A DNA stretch of 64,000 nt from the NCBI RefSeq assembly GCF_002897295.1, contig NZ_BEXF01000006.1:186001-250000 (forward strand), given 5' to 3'. Below the pieces are notes generated by a model. That model made no database searches, was not told the DNA's origin, and saw nothing but the letters and a program-made list of their open reading frames with translations. The DNA comes from Brevibacillus reuszeri (GTDB lineage: Bacteria; Bacillota; Bacilli; Brevibacillales; Brevibacillaceae). The position numbers were made by a program, and so were the translations under genes. Of this stretch, positions 25,279 to 34,166 are shown in pieces. Every line of letters begins with the position of its first letter. Positions within the stretch are counted from its first letter, which is position 1.

Positions 25279-26649
25279 TCAGGAAGCTTGTGCCCTGCGG
25301 GAAGCACCTTGAAGGTAAAGGAGTGAGCAGGCAATCGCAATAAGGATGACGATAGACATACCCCAAAAAATGTTGCTGTACGCTTGAGCTATGGGAAGCT
25401 CCTTCTGCCAAACCAGAGCAGTAGCGGTCATTGCCACTCCGAAACCGCCACTGAAAAATTGGAGAAGCTGAAATAGTCCAAGTCCAGAGCCAATTTGGGA
25501 AGGAAGCAAAATTCTTGACATTTCATTGGAGATGCTGCTTGAAAGAAACGTAAATGCGATACTCATCAGCATATAAATAGACATGACAGCGAAATACGAA
25601 ATGTGTTCAAACAAAGCGAACAAGACTACAGACATTAGGAAAAGCACAGGAATATAGCGGATAATAGGTGAATTCCCTCGCAAATCAATGACTTGACCCA
25701 CATATCGGGACAGAATCATAGCTAGTAATGAGCCCGGGAACAGTACGAGCCCTACATTAATAGCACTCAGATGGTATTGGTTCACCATAATTTGCGGGAT
25801 CAGAAAAAGGGTAGAAAAGCTGCATAAATACGCTGCGATACCAACGGCTGCAAGTGTGAGATACGACCGATTAAGAAATAAGGACGGGAGTACAAAAGGA
25901 TCCTTCGCCGACCGGATATTCACGATAAACAGGGCAAGAGCGACTAGGCCGATCACCAGCGCGATCCATGAACGATTCGTTAAAAACAGGAGTGTACCCG
26001 TTGTGCCTACTCCGATAAAGATGGCGCCCAGCACATCGAAAGAGCCTTTCCGGGCATTTTCTTTCGGAATTAATGATAAATACAGTGGCACGAGAAGTAA
26101 TGTCACAGCAGTCACAATAAACAAGGTATGCCAACCTGAAAACTCAACAATAGCTCCACCGATAACAGGGCCTAAACCAAGTCCCAACGAAACTGCGGAC
26201 ATAATCACTGCCATCGCTTTTCCACGTCGTTCTGTTGGAATGTAGCGGGCGAGTAATACCATAGATAAGGCAGGTATTGAGCCTGCTCCAGAAGCTTGAA
26301 TGATGCGGACGATCAGGAGCATGATGAAGCTGTTGGTGAACAAGCCAGCGATAGATGCAAGACTTAAGGATAAAATTCCAATTAAGTATAAACGACGTAT
26401 AGGAACGAAGTCCGACAGTCTGCTGTACGTAATCGATGATATGGCAAAAACAATCGAATAGCCGGTTACAATCCACGAGGTCGAAGAAGGTGACAAGTGG
26501 TAAGCCGCGGCTACATCTGGCAATGCCAAGTTAAACATCATGGTATTCATGATGACAAGTACGATTGTGATTCCTAGCAGTAGAATAGCAGGGCCTTCCC
26601 TTAGCGGCACTCTTTCTGGCGTGTGGGTTTGAATTTGCGGAGTGGCCAT
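25279..26649 (-). CDS. MFS drug efflux transporter (DHA2/TetA-L-like)
   Basis: This 456-residue integral membrane protein has about 14 hydrophobic segments, the MFS motif-A like loop YSRLSDFVPIRRLYL and motif C GLGPVIGGAIVEFSGW, which marks drug:H+ antiporters. It would export toxic compounds from the cytoplasm with the proton gradient. ATG 26649 (MATPQIQ) has GAGG upstream; a longer frame from 26709 runs through the operator. It is divergent from an ArsR-type repressor gene and each promoter region carries one copy of a 16-bp site TTCGATTGTTATSGAA, so the repressor probably controls it. Confidence 0.85.
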   Translation of the reverse strand: MATPQIQTHTPERVPLREGPAILLLGITIVLVIMNTMMFNLALPDVAAAYHLSPSSTSWIVTGYSIVFAISSITYSRLSDFVPIRRLYLIGILSLSLASIAGLFTNSFIMLLIVRIIQASGAGSIPALSMVLLARYIPTERRGKAMAVIMSAVSLGLGLGPVIGGAIVEFSGWHTLFIVTAVTLLLVPLYLSLIPKENARKGSFDVLGAIFIGVGTTGTLLFLTNRSWIALVIGLVALALFIVNIRSAKDPFVLPSLFLNRSYLTLAAVGIAAYLCSFSTLFLIPQIMVNQYHLSAINVGLVLFPGSLLAMILSRYVGQVIDLRGNSPIIRYIPVLFLMSVVLFALFEHISYFAVMSIYMLMSIAFTFLSSSISNEMSRILLPSQIGSGLGLFQLLQFFSGGFGVAMTATALVWQKELPIAQAYSNIFWGMSIVILIAIACSLLYLQGASRRAQAS

Positions 26650-26676
26650 TTTTATATACCTCGCTTCTTTTCTTAT

Positions 26677-26692
26677 TTCGATTGTTATCGAA
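26677..26692. promoter_or_regulatory. Operator copy 1 (MFS side)
   Basis: TTCGATTGTTATCGAA is a perfect dyad of 6-bp arms (TTCGAT/ATCGAA). It lies 27 bp before the MFS start and is repeated with one change on the ArsR side. Confidence 0.6.
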
Positions 26693-26794
26693 CAACAGAA
26701 ATATAACATGCGTTTCGTTCATTTGCAATCATTTTGAATCAACTCCAGCTGTGACAACTGTAAAAGAAGGGGGAGGTGAGTTTCCATTCGATAA

Positions 26795-26810
26795 TTCGAT
26801 TGTTATGGAA
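26795..26810. promoter_or_regulatory. Operator copy 2 (ArsR side)
   Basis: TTCGATTGTTATGGAA differs from copy 1 by one base and is preceded by an extra TTCGAT at 26787. It lies 69 bp before the ArsR-type gene, probably over its promoter, and would allow autoregulation. Confidence 0.6.
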
Positions 26811-26879
26811 GAATAGGATTAACGCTAGTCCTGTGATAATATATAAAGGGAAGGTATATCAAGTCAGGGAGGCGCTACC

Positions 26880-27215
26880 ATGAAAATACTCCATCACCCG
26901 GACAGATCCGAAATTCATTTGTCTTCCGTGCTCTATGCATTAAGTGATCCTGTACGGCTATATATTGTGTCTGAAATAAAAAAAGCGGGTGAGCGTACTT
27001 GCGGAGATATGTCCGTTCCCGTAGCCAAATCGACGTTGTCTCACCATGCTCGAACTCTCAGAGAAGCAGGGATCGTAAATGTTCGCGTCCATGGAACACA
27101 GCGTCTATTATCTTTGCGAACAGAAGACCTTGAATTTCGCTTTCCAGGCTTGCTGAACGCCATTCTGGATGCTTTTGAATCTTCTTTCGAAAAAGATCAG
27201 TTCTTGAATTCATGA
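26880..27215 (+). CDS. ArsR-family helix-turn-helix repressor
   Basis: This 111-residue regulator has a winged helix-turn-helix: LYALSDPVRLYIVSEI, then CGDMSVPVAKSTLSHHARTLREAGIVNVR as recognition helix and wing, LSLRTEDLEFRFPGLL. No metal-binding cysteine cluster typical of ArsR/SmtB is evident beyond one Cys at the helix-turn-helix entrance, so it may sense an organic compound. GGAGGC precedes ATG 26880. Being divergent from the efflux pump and flanked by the duplicated 16-bp dyad, it most probably represses the pump and itself. Confidence 0.85.
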   Translation: MKILHHPDRSEIHLSSVLYALSDPVRLYIVSEIKKAGERTCGDMSVPVAKSTLSHHARTLREAGIVNVRVHGTQRLLSLRTEDLEFRFPGLLNAILDAFESSFEKDQFLNS

Positions 27216-27240
27216 GACCGAGTGGATTTACCTGAAAGCC

Positions 27241-27322
27241 CTCCTGCTAGAAAAGAGCCAACTAACGTTGCCGTTACATCAATGCTGGCAAGCAGCTCTG
27301 GTTGGCTCTTTCTTAGCAGGAG
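27241..27322. repeat. Long inverted repeat between ArsR and SUKH genes
   Basis: A 22-base arm at 27241-27262 (starting CTCCTGCTAG) pairs with 27301-27322 at 20 of 22 positions, leaving a 38-base loop. It lies in the leader of the SUKH gene. No T run follows directly, so it may be an RNA structure, a processing site, or the remnant of a small mobile element. Confidence 0.6.
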
Positions 27323-27353
27323 AGACTTCAATGATAAGGGTGGCGATAACCCT

Positions 27354-27797
27354 ATGAAAGATGCGTTAATGGAGAGATTGAAGATTTTCCTTCATCGGGA
27401 GGATAATAGCACACTAGTAGGAATTCCGGCGAGCGAGGAGGAAATTGCTAAGGCACAGCAGCAGCTAAATGTAAACTTTCACGAGGACTACGTGCATTTT
27501 ATCCGGACATTCGGTGGAGCATATGCAGGTCTTGCGGTGCATGCATTTTCTAATGCCTCTAGTCTCGGAAATGAAACGGTTGTCGATTTGACGCTGGGGT
27601 TCCGAGAGCAATTCAAGGAACTTCCTTTTGCAGAGGTGTTACAATCCAATTATGTCATTTCCATGGATGGTTCAGGCGATCCGATTTTCATCAATTCGGC
27701 AGGAAAGGTTTTCATCTGTTATTACGATTCCGGGGAGATCAAGTTGTTAGCGGATTCATTCGAGGATCTGATCGAGGATAATTTTTTTGAATGGTGA
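27354..27797 (+). CDS. SMI1/KNR4 (SUKH) family protein
   Basis: This 147-residue SUKH-fold protein shows the family pattern GIPASEEEIAKAQQQLNVNFHEDYVHFIRTFGG followed by SMDGSGDPIFINSAGKVFICYYDSGEI and a C-terminal FEDLIEDNFFEW. SUKH proteins are frequent immunity proteins against contact-dependent or polymorphic toxins. No cognate toxin is adjacent, so it may be an orphan immunity protein. Start 27354 is chosen because AAGGGTGG precedes it; the frame upstream runs through the long inverted repeat and is not protein-like. Confidence 0.75.
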   Translation: MKDALMERLKIFLHREDNSTLVGIPASEEEIAKAQQQLNVNFHEDYVHFIRTFGGAYAGLAVHAFSNASSLGNETVVDLTLGFREQFKELPFAEVLQSNYVISMDGSGDPIFINSAGKVFICYYDSGEIKLLADSFEDLIEDNFFEW

Positions 27798-27816
27798 GTA
27801 ATCCCATTTGGTAGAC

Positions 27817-27888
27817 AATCTGCCTATGGCGGCGGTTCTGGAAATAAGCAAAAGAAGGTTAGCGGAAAAGCGCCACGGCAGATTTTTT
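27817..27888 (+). terminator. Terminator after the SUKH gene
   Basis: AATCTGCC..GGCG (27817-27831) pairs with CGCC..GGCAGATT (27871-27884) and is followed by TTTTTT. The loop is about 40 bases. Confidence 0.6.
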
Positions 27889-27895
27889 ACCAATA

Positions 27896-28516
27896 TTAGG
27901 TCTTCCTGGCAACAATGAAATATTCTTGAGAACTTTTCTTTAAGCAATCCGATTCGACAATTGAAAAATTCGCTTCCTCAATTGTATCCACTAAATTACG
28001 TATTTTAAATGATCTTATGCTCGGCACTAAACCAACCCTACCTGCAAAGAATAACAAGTTTCTTAGAAATATCTTTTCGCCAATGCATGGTGTTGCTGAA
28101 ATCAATAATCCTCCTGGTTTCAACAATTCATTCATTCTTAGCAGGGCAATATGCACATCCTCCAACAAATGTAGAACATGAAAGACCAGGATGGCATCAA
28201 ATGATCCTTTCTTATACCTTTCATCAAAAATGGTTGAATGAGCATAGTTTAGGTTTGAAATGCTTCGCTCTTTTGCTTTTTTCTCTGCAATTTCTATCAT
28301 AGTAGAAGATATATCAATCGCATGAATCGTTTTCACATATTCTGCAATTTCGTTTGAGATCAATCCAGTCCCACAGCCGTAATCCAAAACAATGTCGTTT
28401 GTTTTGAGGTATGTTTTCGTTCTTTTTATGATGTCGATGTATGTCTGTTCATCCTGCATCTCTATTTGATCATATTTACTTGCAGTTTTGTCCCAATACC
28501 TCTCCGATTTATTCAA
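27896..28516 (-). CDS. Class I SAM-dependent methyltransferase
   Basis: This 206-residue protein has the Rossmann motif I VLDYGCGTGLIS, post-I HAIDISSTMIEIAEKKA and motif IV FDAILVFHVLHLLEDV, i.e. a small-molecule or protein methyltransferase of the UbiE/COQ5-like type. It starts with TTG 28516 (MNKSERYWDKTASKYDQ, a usual opening) with AAGGTG upstream. It is followed upstream on the same strand by a DUF4386 membrane protein gene 33 bp away, so they may form an operon. The acceptor is unknown. Confidence 0.8.
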   Translation of the reverse strand: MNKSERYWDKTASKYDQIEMQDEQTYIDIIKRTKTYLKTNDIVLDYGCGTGLISNEIAEYVKTIHAIDISSTMIEIAEKKAKERSISNLNYAHSTIFDERYKKGSFDAILVFHVLHLLEDVHIALLRMNELLKPGGLLISATPCIGEKIFLRNLLFFAGRVGLVPSIRSFKIRNLVDTIEEANFSIVESDCLKKSSQEYFIVARKT

Positions 28517-28549
28517 TTCAGTTACACCTTCTTTTCTAGTGCCTTCATC

Positions 28550-29248
28550 TTATTTGGATACAAAATCCTGTTCCACGCGGTTAAATCCTTTAATGATTAG
28601 CCATACAGCCAGAGCCAATTGTTGAAAGGCTATTGGAATGTTAAGCATCATGTAAGTTGAATCTAGACCGATAAAACGAATCATGAATAATAAGCTTGCC
28701 AATATGGACAATGTAGACCCAATCAGACCTAAAACTGACAACCACTGTGGAACTAACTTTGTTTGGTAAAATATGCAGGTAAACAAGAGCATAGCCAATA
28801 CAAATGCCAGCGTCGTTGCGACATGGTTTACCAAATCCCGTCCTTCCCGTAACAATCCACCAAGGGTCTGAAAATAAGATACATTCAGTGTTCCACCTTT
28901 TGCAAATTCGTGGCTTACTGTCAATAACAGCAAAAGAATGATTACACCAATAATAATGAACACACCGGCAATGATTCCGAAAGCAGCAGAGCCAAGAGCT
29001 AAGCCTTTATGATGCTTACTTAAAATCGGATACAAAAAAATGGGAATTCCTACATATGCAGCAACCATTAACAACTGGAAAAACGCTCCTATAAGTACCT
29101 GATTTTCATTTATAGATGCCTCGACAAGGTAGTCTGCCCCATCAATAACAGGAACAACACTAAGTATACCTGTAACCAACCCGGTTAGTAATAACACCCC
29201 AGTAATTACTGCAGACCTTCTGCCTGAATTTGTACTTTTCCCGAGCAT
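28550..29248 (-). CDS. DUF4386 family integral membrane protein
   Basis: This 232-residue protein has about six hydrophobic segments and the family pattern: GVLLLTGLVTGILSVV at the N-terminus, PIFLYPILSKHHKGLALG, and LFTCIFYQTKLVPQWLSVLGLIG. DUF4386 proteins are uncharacterised membrane proteins common in Bacillales. ATG 29248 follows AAGGAGGC, a much better start than the longer frame from 29341. It would be cotranscribed with the downstream methyltransferase. Confidence 0.75.
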   Translation of the reverse strand: MLGKSTNSGRRSAVITGVLLLTGLVTGILSVVPVIDGADYLVEASINENQVLIGAFFQLLMVAAYVGIPIFLYPILSKHHKGLALGSAAFGIIAGVFIIIGVIILLLLLTVSHEFAKGGTLNVSYFQTLGGLLREGRDLVNHVATTLAFVLAMLLFTCIFYQTKLVPQWLSVLGLIGSTLSILASLLFMIRFIGLDSTYMMLNIPIAFQQLALAVWLIIKGFNRVEQDFVSK

Positions 29249-29641
29249 GATTAGCCTCCTTATCATATCTTCATTTGGCGGATGTTTACGGGACGTGCTA
29301 GGAGGTGATCTCCTAATTAAAGTATATTTCACAACATGCAAAATAAGCTATACATCATCTAATTGAAACAGATGGACAGCAACAACCTATCGAATGATGG
29401 CATCAGGGATATGGGGCCAACGCATGAGCAACAGAAGCGTTCCAATCACATGCTTGATACTCGGCTTGACCGATGACTGGAAAGTAGTTATTATAGACAT
29501 ATATAGTCTTTAATTGAATTGTTTTATTAAAAAGAAGGATATTAAATATCTGTTATATCAGATTTCTTGAATAGATTTGTGTGGGAGGAAATCACTCAAA
29601 AATAATCCTGGTAGTATTTTAATCATAGGGGGTCAGTGAGG
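29249..29641. other. Intergenic region between divergent DUF4386 and methyltransferase genes
   Basis: This stretch of 393 bases holds two divergent promoters by position. The right part is AT-rich and has a perfect 13-base palindrome GATATTAAATATC (29538-29550). No credible open frame, riboswitch or RNA gene was recognised. Confidence 0.4.
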
Positions 29642-30238
29642 ATGGAAAACATTTGGAACGAGCGTTTTAACTCAGAAGAATATTACTACGGGGAAGAACC
29701 GAACGTATTTATTCAACAACAAGCATTTCGATTAGAACCACGTCAAAAAGTTATTGCGTTTGCAGAGGGGGAAGGTCGAAATGCTGTTTTTTTAGCAAAA
29801 AGAAATCTGGAAGTGACAGCCATTGACTATGCGGAAAGCGGTCTGCAAAAAGCAAAAAAGCTAGCTCAGAAGCATGGTGTTGACATACACACCCAAAAAA
29901 TTGATCTTATGGTTGAGGATGTGGCGAGTGAAGAATACGATGCCGCTATTATGGTATTTGGACATTTTCATAAAAACGCCCAGACCATGGTTCTTAATAA
30001 AATGAAAAAGTCGATAAAGCCTAAAGGAATTCTCATGCTTGAGGTATTCTCCAACGAACAATTAAAGTATGGTACTGGTGGACCGCCAGAACTTGAAATG
30101 CTATATGAACCAAAAGATATACTAGCTTGGTGCGAAGGTCATGAGGTGATTCATTTTTTCTATGGCGAGCAAGAACGTGTGGCAGGAAAGGTGCACAATG
30201 GATTAGCTCATGTCATTCAGCTTGTACTCCGAAAATAA
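29642..30238 (+). CDS. TehB-like class I SAM methyltransferase
   Basis: This 198-residue protein opens with MENIWNERFNSEEYYYGEEPNVF, the start of the tellurite-resistance/TehB-like methyltransferases, followed by motif I VIAFAEGEGRNAVFLAKR, VTAIDYAESGLQKA and MVFGHFHK. It would methylate small toxic anions or thiols with SAM; the exact substrate is inference from the family. ATG 29642 is preferred over GTG 29636; the purine-rich GGGGGTCAGTGAGG region serves as binding site. It appears monocistronic. Confidence 0.8.
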   Translation: MENIWNERFNSEEYYYGEEPNVFIQQQAFRLEPRQKVIAFAEGEGRNAVFLAKRNLEVTAIDYAESGLQKAKKLAQKHGVDIHTQKIDLMVEDVASEEYDAAIMVFGHFHKNAQTMVLNKMKKSIKPKGILMLEVFSNEQLKYGTGGPPELEMLYEPKDILAWCEGHEVIHFFYGEQERVAGKVHNGLAHVIQLVLRK

Positions 30239-30407
30239 AGAGATTCTTCGTTCCTCTCACCAAAAAGAGGACACGACAGGATTGAGCCTTGACCCGCGAG
30301 AAGACACTTAGAGTGCTTCTTCCCTTATTAAGCTTCCTTGACAGACAGAAGCGCCGAGGCTAGGATAAAGCATCATGTTCTAAGAACCGGAGAAGGGGAG
30401 AAGCGTC

Positions 30408-30716
30408 TTGCAGGAAATCAGCGTTACGGATCTTAACGCTTCATTGGAAAAAGAGCAATCATTTGCCGTGTTTGTATATACACCGATGTGTGGTACATGC
30501 AAGCTGGCAGAAAGGATGCTTGGGGTGACTAGTGAAGCATTGCCTGCTATCTCGATTTATAAGCTCAATATCAATCTTGCGCAGGGACTGGCAGAACGTT
30601 TTATGATCACGAGTGTACCAGCACTTTTGTTATTTCAAAACGGCAAGCTATTAGAGCGGCATTTTGCCATTCAATCGGTCGGCTTTTTGTACGAGGTGCT
30701 GAAGCCTTTGGCATAG
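30408..30716 (+). CDS. Thioredoxin-like protein
   Basis: This 102-residue thioredoxin-fold protein has the redox motif CGTC (Cys28 and Cys31 in YTPMCGTCKLAERML) and the cis-Pro segment ITSVPALLLFQNG. It resembles B. subtilis YdbP/YtpP-type small thioredoxins that reduce cytoplasmic disulfides. The start is TTG 30408 with GGAGAAGGGG upstream. It precedes the YaaH gene by 67 bp with no terminator, so cotranscription is possible but there is no functional link. Confidence 0.85.
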   Translation: MQEISVTDLNASLEKEQSFAVFVYTPMCGTCKLAERMLGVTSEALPAISIYKLNINLAQGLAERFMITSVPALLLFQNGKLLERHFAIQSVGFLYEVLKPLA

Positions 30717-30783
30717 ACGTACACCTAATTCCTTCACTCTGAATAACATAGAAGAGAGACATTGTGTGAAGGAGGAGGCGCGC

Positions 30784-32067
30784 ATGCAAATCCATGTGGT
30801 GGAAAGCGGACAATCCTTGTCCAGCATCGCGGAAACATACGGTACAACCCCAGCGGCGATTCAAGAAGCGAATGATTTGCCGAACCCGGATGATCTCGTC
30901 ATCGGACAGGCGATGGTGATTCCGATCGTAGGCAGTTACTATTGGGTCAGGCAAGGAGACACGTTGTATACGATTGGGCAGCGATATCAAATTAGTGCTG
31001 CCGAGTTAGCCAAGGTGAACGGCATCTCGCAATATCGGCCATTGCAAGTCGGGCAAAGACTCTACATTCCACCTCGCCCGAGAAGAGCAGCAGACTTTAA
31101 TGCGTATGCAGAGCCTAGGCGCACGGTATCGCCCGAGCTGGAAGCTGATGTTCGTCAGGCGGCACCCCATCTTACGTACTTGGCACCCTTCAGCTTTCGA
31201 ATCAAGCGTGATGGAACACTCCAGCGACCTGCGCTGAACGATTTTCAGGCGATCGCAAAAAACAACCAGGTCGTTTTGATGCTCGTCGTGACGAATTTGG
31301 AAAAAGATCAGTTCAGCTCAGAGCTGGGCGGTCTCATTCTAAATAATGAGGAGCTGCAAAACAAGCTGTTGGATACGATAATCCAGACGGCGCGAGAGCT
31401 AGGCATGGGAGATATCCATTTTGATATGGAGGCCCTGCCCGCACAGGATCGGGACGCGTATATTCGCTTTTTGCGAAAAGCTCGGGACCGGGCACATGCG
31501 GCGGGTCTTATGATGTCCGTCGCTGTAGCTCCCAAAACGAGCGCGGAGCAACAGGGCAAATGGTACGCAGCTCATGACTATAAAGCGATTGGCGAGATTG
31601 CCGATTTTGTGGTCATTATGACGTATGAATGGGGATACAGCGGTGGTCCGCCGATGGCTGTCTCACCGATCGGGCCGGTTCGCAGAGTATTGCAGTACGC
31701 TTTGACGGAAATGCCTGCCGAAAAAATCATGATGGGTCAAAATTTGTACGGATACGATTGGACGCTGCCTTATCAGCCGGGAACGACAGCAAAAGCACTG
31801 AGTCCACAAGCGGCAATCGCTTTAGCTGCTAAGCAAAATGTGCCGATCCACTATGATTACCGTGCTCAAGCACCGTTTTTTGAATATACGGACGATCAGG
31901 ACAAAAAGCATCAGGTCTGGTTTGAAGATGCCCGTTCTATTCAGGCGAAGTTCAATCTGGTTAAACAGCTAGGACTTCGAGGTGTCAGCTATTGGAAATT
32001 GGGTTTGCCATTTCCGCAAAACTGGCTTCTTATCGAATCCAACTTTCGGGTACGGAAAAGAGCATAG
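30784..32067 (+). CDS. yaaH: YaaH/SleL-type spore cortex-lytic protein (LysM-LysM-GH18)
   Basis: This 427-residue protein has two N-terminal LysM domains (about residues 2-46, MQIHVVESGQSLSSIAETYG, and 49-94, YYWVRQGDTLYTIGQRY) and a GH18 domain with the catalytic-acid strand DIHFDMEALP and MTYEWGYSGGPPMAVSP. In Bacillus SleL/YaaH is an N-acetylglucosaminidase that digests cortex fragments during germination and is bound to the spore by LysM. There is no signal peptide, as usual for this family, whose members are made in the mother cell. ATG 30784 follows GGAGGAGG. A strong terminator follows. Confidence 0.9.
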   Translation: MQIHVVESGQSLSSIAETYGTTPAAIQEANDLPNPDDLVIGQAMVIPIVGSYYWVRQGDTLYTIGQRYQISAAELAKVNGISQYRPLQVGQRLYIPPRPRRAADFNAYAEPRRTVSPELEADVRQAAPHLTYLAPFSFRIKRDGTLQRPALNDFQAIAKNNQVVLMLVVTNLEKDQFSSELGGLILNNEELQNKLLDTIIQTARELGMGDIHFDMEALPAQDRDAYIRFLRKARDRAHAAGLMMSVAVAPKTSAEQQGKWYAAHDYKAIGEIADFVVIMTYEWGYSGGPPMAVSPIGPVRRVLQYALTEMPAEKIMMGQNLYGYDWTLPYQPGTTAKALSPQAAIALAAKQNVPIHYDYRAQAPFFEYTDDQDKKHQVWFEDARSIQAKFNLVKQLGLRGVSYWKLGLPFPQNWLLIESNFRVRKRA

Positions 32068-32071
32068 ATGC

Positions 32072-32107
32072 AAGGCGTACAATCCACGGGCTTGTACGCC
32101 TTTTTTT
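32072..32107 (+). terminator. Terminator after yaaH
   Basis: AAGGCGTACAA (32072-32082) pairs perfectly with TTGTACGCCTT (32092-32102), followed by TTTTT. Confidence 0.88.
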
Positions 32108-32165
32108 CGCCAGGAGAATCATGGTATGATGGCGTAAAGCCTATCATGAATGAGGGGGACGGATC

Positions 32166-32393
32166 ATGGGTGAGTGCAAGCTTGATCATAGTGTAGAGGA
32201 TGTACATAAAAAGCTGGTAGAACAAGCTCCTTTTTTACCCAGCTCGCGGGTGGAGCAGCTGCAAGCATTATTTCAAACAGAATTGTCGCAGGATAGCCTC
32301 AACAAATGGTTCCACCTGCTGAAAAAGTACGATTTGGCGAGTCCAGAGGAGCGTTTAAAGCGTGAAGAAGAGATGGACCAGCTGCTAGGCTAA
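32166..32393 (+). CDS. Small hypothetical protein
   Basis: This 75-residue, charged helical protein (VEDVHKKLVEQAPFLPSSR, then SPEERLKREEEMDQLLG) has no membrane segment and no recognised domain. GAGGGGGAC precedes the ATG, codon use is like that of its neighbours, and it follows a terminator, so it looks like a real monocistronic gene. The function is unknown. Confidence 0.6.
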   Translation: MGECKLDHSVEDVHKKLVEQAPFLPSSRVEQLQALFQTELSQDSLNKWFHLLKKYDLASPEERLKREEEMDQLLG

Positions 32394-32424
32394 GCTAGAC
32401 GTGATCGACAAGCCGCAATCTGGC

Positions 32425-32811
32425 TCAGTCGATTCGTTTGCGACCTGCAAAGCCTTCATGAAGACCGTGATAATGTGTAATCGCGTCTTCGCCGGCGCGC
32501 CAGCACAGCAGGACTTCCTCGCCGCCCATCATCGCTGGAAAGTCGAATAACCCGATGTCAATATCCTTGACCTGGATTCCTTTAGAAATCAGCTGCGTGA
32601 TATGCATTTGGGCTTCCAGCTCCATAAATTCGAGACGGCATTCCAGCGTAAACAGCTCTTGTTCATCGAGGGGCTGTTGCCTTTTTATCTGCTCACGCTT
32701 CTGGTAGAGATTATAGAAAGAGCGCTTCGCTTCCTGTAAAAAGGAGAGCTCTTCGCGTATATACGGTAGCAGATCATTGGCTTCTTCTAGCGTAAACAGT
32801 TTTTTGGTCAA
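32425..32811 (-). CDS. DUF2203 family protein
   Basis: This 128-residue protein has the DUF2203 layout: KLFTLEEANDLLPYIREEL at the N-terminus, a central coiled coil, then GIQVKDIDIGLFDFPAMMGGEEVLLCWRAGEDAITHYHGLHEGFAGRK. The family is widespread in Bacillales and uncharacterised. TTG 32811 has AGGAGG eight bases upstream; GTG 32820 overlaps that site and is less likely. It is convergent with the small hypothetical gene and divergent from the AlaX gene. Confidence 0.8.
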   Translation of the reverse strand: MTKKLFTLEEANDLLPYIREELSFLQEAKRSFYNLYQKREQIKRQQPLDEQELFTLECRLEFMELEAQMHITQLISKGIQVKDIDIGLFDFPAMMGGEEVLLCWRAGEDAITHYHGLHEGFAGRKRID

Positions 32812-32912
32812 AGAAAACACCTCCTATCTCTATTATACTAGCAACGACCAGCGAGAGAAAATGCTGGAGTAAAAGACAAGTGTGGAATGGTTCCATACGG
32901 CAAGGAGTCATG

Positions 32913-34124
32913 ATGAACGATAGATTGTATTACCAAGATGCCTATATTCAAACATTCTCAGCGCAAATCACGAAAAGAGGAACAGAGGAAGATGGTACTG
33001 CGTATGTAGTGCTAAGCGAGACCGCCTTTTACCCTACAGGTGGCGGACAGCCGTGTGATTTGGGGCTGCTCAGCGGTATTCAAGTGGTGGATGTCGAAGA
33101 AATTGGTGGCGAAGTGCGTCATAGGCTGGCCTTTCCATTGTCAGAAGAGATTACCGAGGTAACTGGGCAGATTGATTGGGAGCGCCGGTTTGACCATATG
33201 CAGCAGCATGCAGGTCAGCATATTCTCTCCGCCGCTTTTCTAGAGGTAGTACAAGCGGAGACCCTCGCTTTTCATTTGGGCAAAGAACGCGTCACAATCG
33301 ATGTGCGTCTGGATGAATTGACGGAGGATGTGTGGACAAAGGTAGAGCAGCGAGCAAACCAGGTTGTCCTAGAAAATCACCCGATCATTGCTCGTTTTGT
33401 AGATGAGGCAGAGCTGGCTGCACTTCCATTGAAAAAACAGCCAACCGTGACCGAAAATATTCGCGTGGTCATGATTCCTGATTTTGACTACAATCCATGT
33501 GGCGGAACTCATCCTGCGCGGACAAGCGAAGTCGGCATGATTAAAATCTTGGGCTGGGAACGCCATCGCGGCAATATCCGTCTGGAGTTTATTTGCGGCT
33601 GGCGAGCATTGCGTGATTACACCCGCAAGCAAGCGACCGTTCGTGAGCTGGCGCGCCATTTGCTCACGAGTGAAGCAGAGCTGATCGAGCAGACACAGAG
33701 AGTCATTGCAGAGCGGGATCTCCTGAAACAAACGCTTATGGAAAAAGAAAAGCTGCTGCTAGGCGTCGAGGTGCAAAAGCAGCTCGCATGCGCCACAGCA
33801 CTAGGAAACGTCCGCTTGATCCAGCTTGCCTTTACCGATAAAACGATCCAGGAGCTTCAGCAATTTGCCCAAATGATGACGGCTGAGGCGCCAGATACAG
33901 TATGTCTCCTGGCTGCGACAGGGGAAAAATTACAGCTCGTATTTGCCCGCGGACAAGACGCTACGGTAGCAGTCAATCAATTGATAAAAGAAACGCTCCC
34001 GCTCATTTCTGGAAAAGGTGGCGGGAATCCTGCTATGGCTCAAGGCGGCGGACAACCTGTGATGGCTGCCGAAGAGGTACTTGCTCACGCACGCAAGCTA
34101 TTGGAAGCAGCATTGGAAGCATAA
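32913..34124 (+). CDS. Alanyl-tRNA editing protein AlaX-L
   Basis: This 403-residue protein has the AlaRS editing fold: SETAFYPTGGGQPCDLG, the zinc/active-site motif HMQQHAGQHILSAAF and the second CGGTHPA, then a C-terminal DHHA1-like region ending GKGGGNPAMAQGGG. It deacylates Ser- or Gly-tRNA(Ala) in trans to prevent mistranslation. ATG 32913 (or 32910) follows AAGGAG. The full-length DHHA1-bearing form is the AlaX-L class. It stands before kapB, a mixed housekeeping context. Confidence 0.88.
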   Translation: MNDRLYYQDAYIQTFSAQITKRGTEEDGTAYVVLSETAFYPTGGGQPCDLGLLSGIQVVDVEEIGGEVRHRLAFPLSEEITEVTGQIDWERRFDHMQQHAGQHILSAAFLEVVQAETLAFHLGKERVTIDVRLDELTEDVWTKVEQRANQVVLENHPIIARFVDEAELAALPLKKQPTVTENIRVVMIPDFDYNPCGGTHPARTSEVGMIKILGWERHRGNIRLEFICGWRALRDYTRKQATVRELARHLLTSEAELIEQTQRVIAERDLLKQTLMEKEKLLLGVEVQKQLACATALGNVRLIQLAFTDKTIQELQQFAQMMTAEAPDTVCLLAATGEKLQLVFARGQDATVAVNQLIKETLPLISGKGGGNPAMAQGGGQPVMAAEEVLAHARKLLEAALEA

Positions 34125-34166
34125 GTAATGGAATAAACGATACATTTCACTGAGGAGGAGATCAAG

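Noticed and set aside
30297..30330. A hairpin AGAAGACACT/AGTGCTTCT after the TehB-like gene
   Set aside because: It has a bulge, a short loop and only scattered T after it; too weak to call a terminator.
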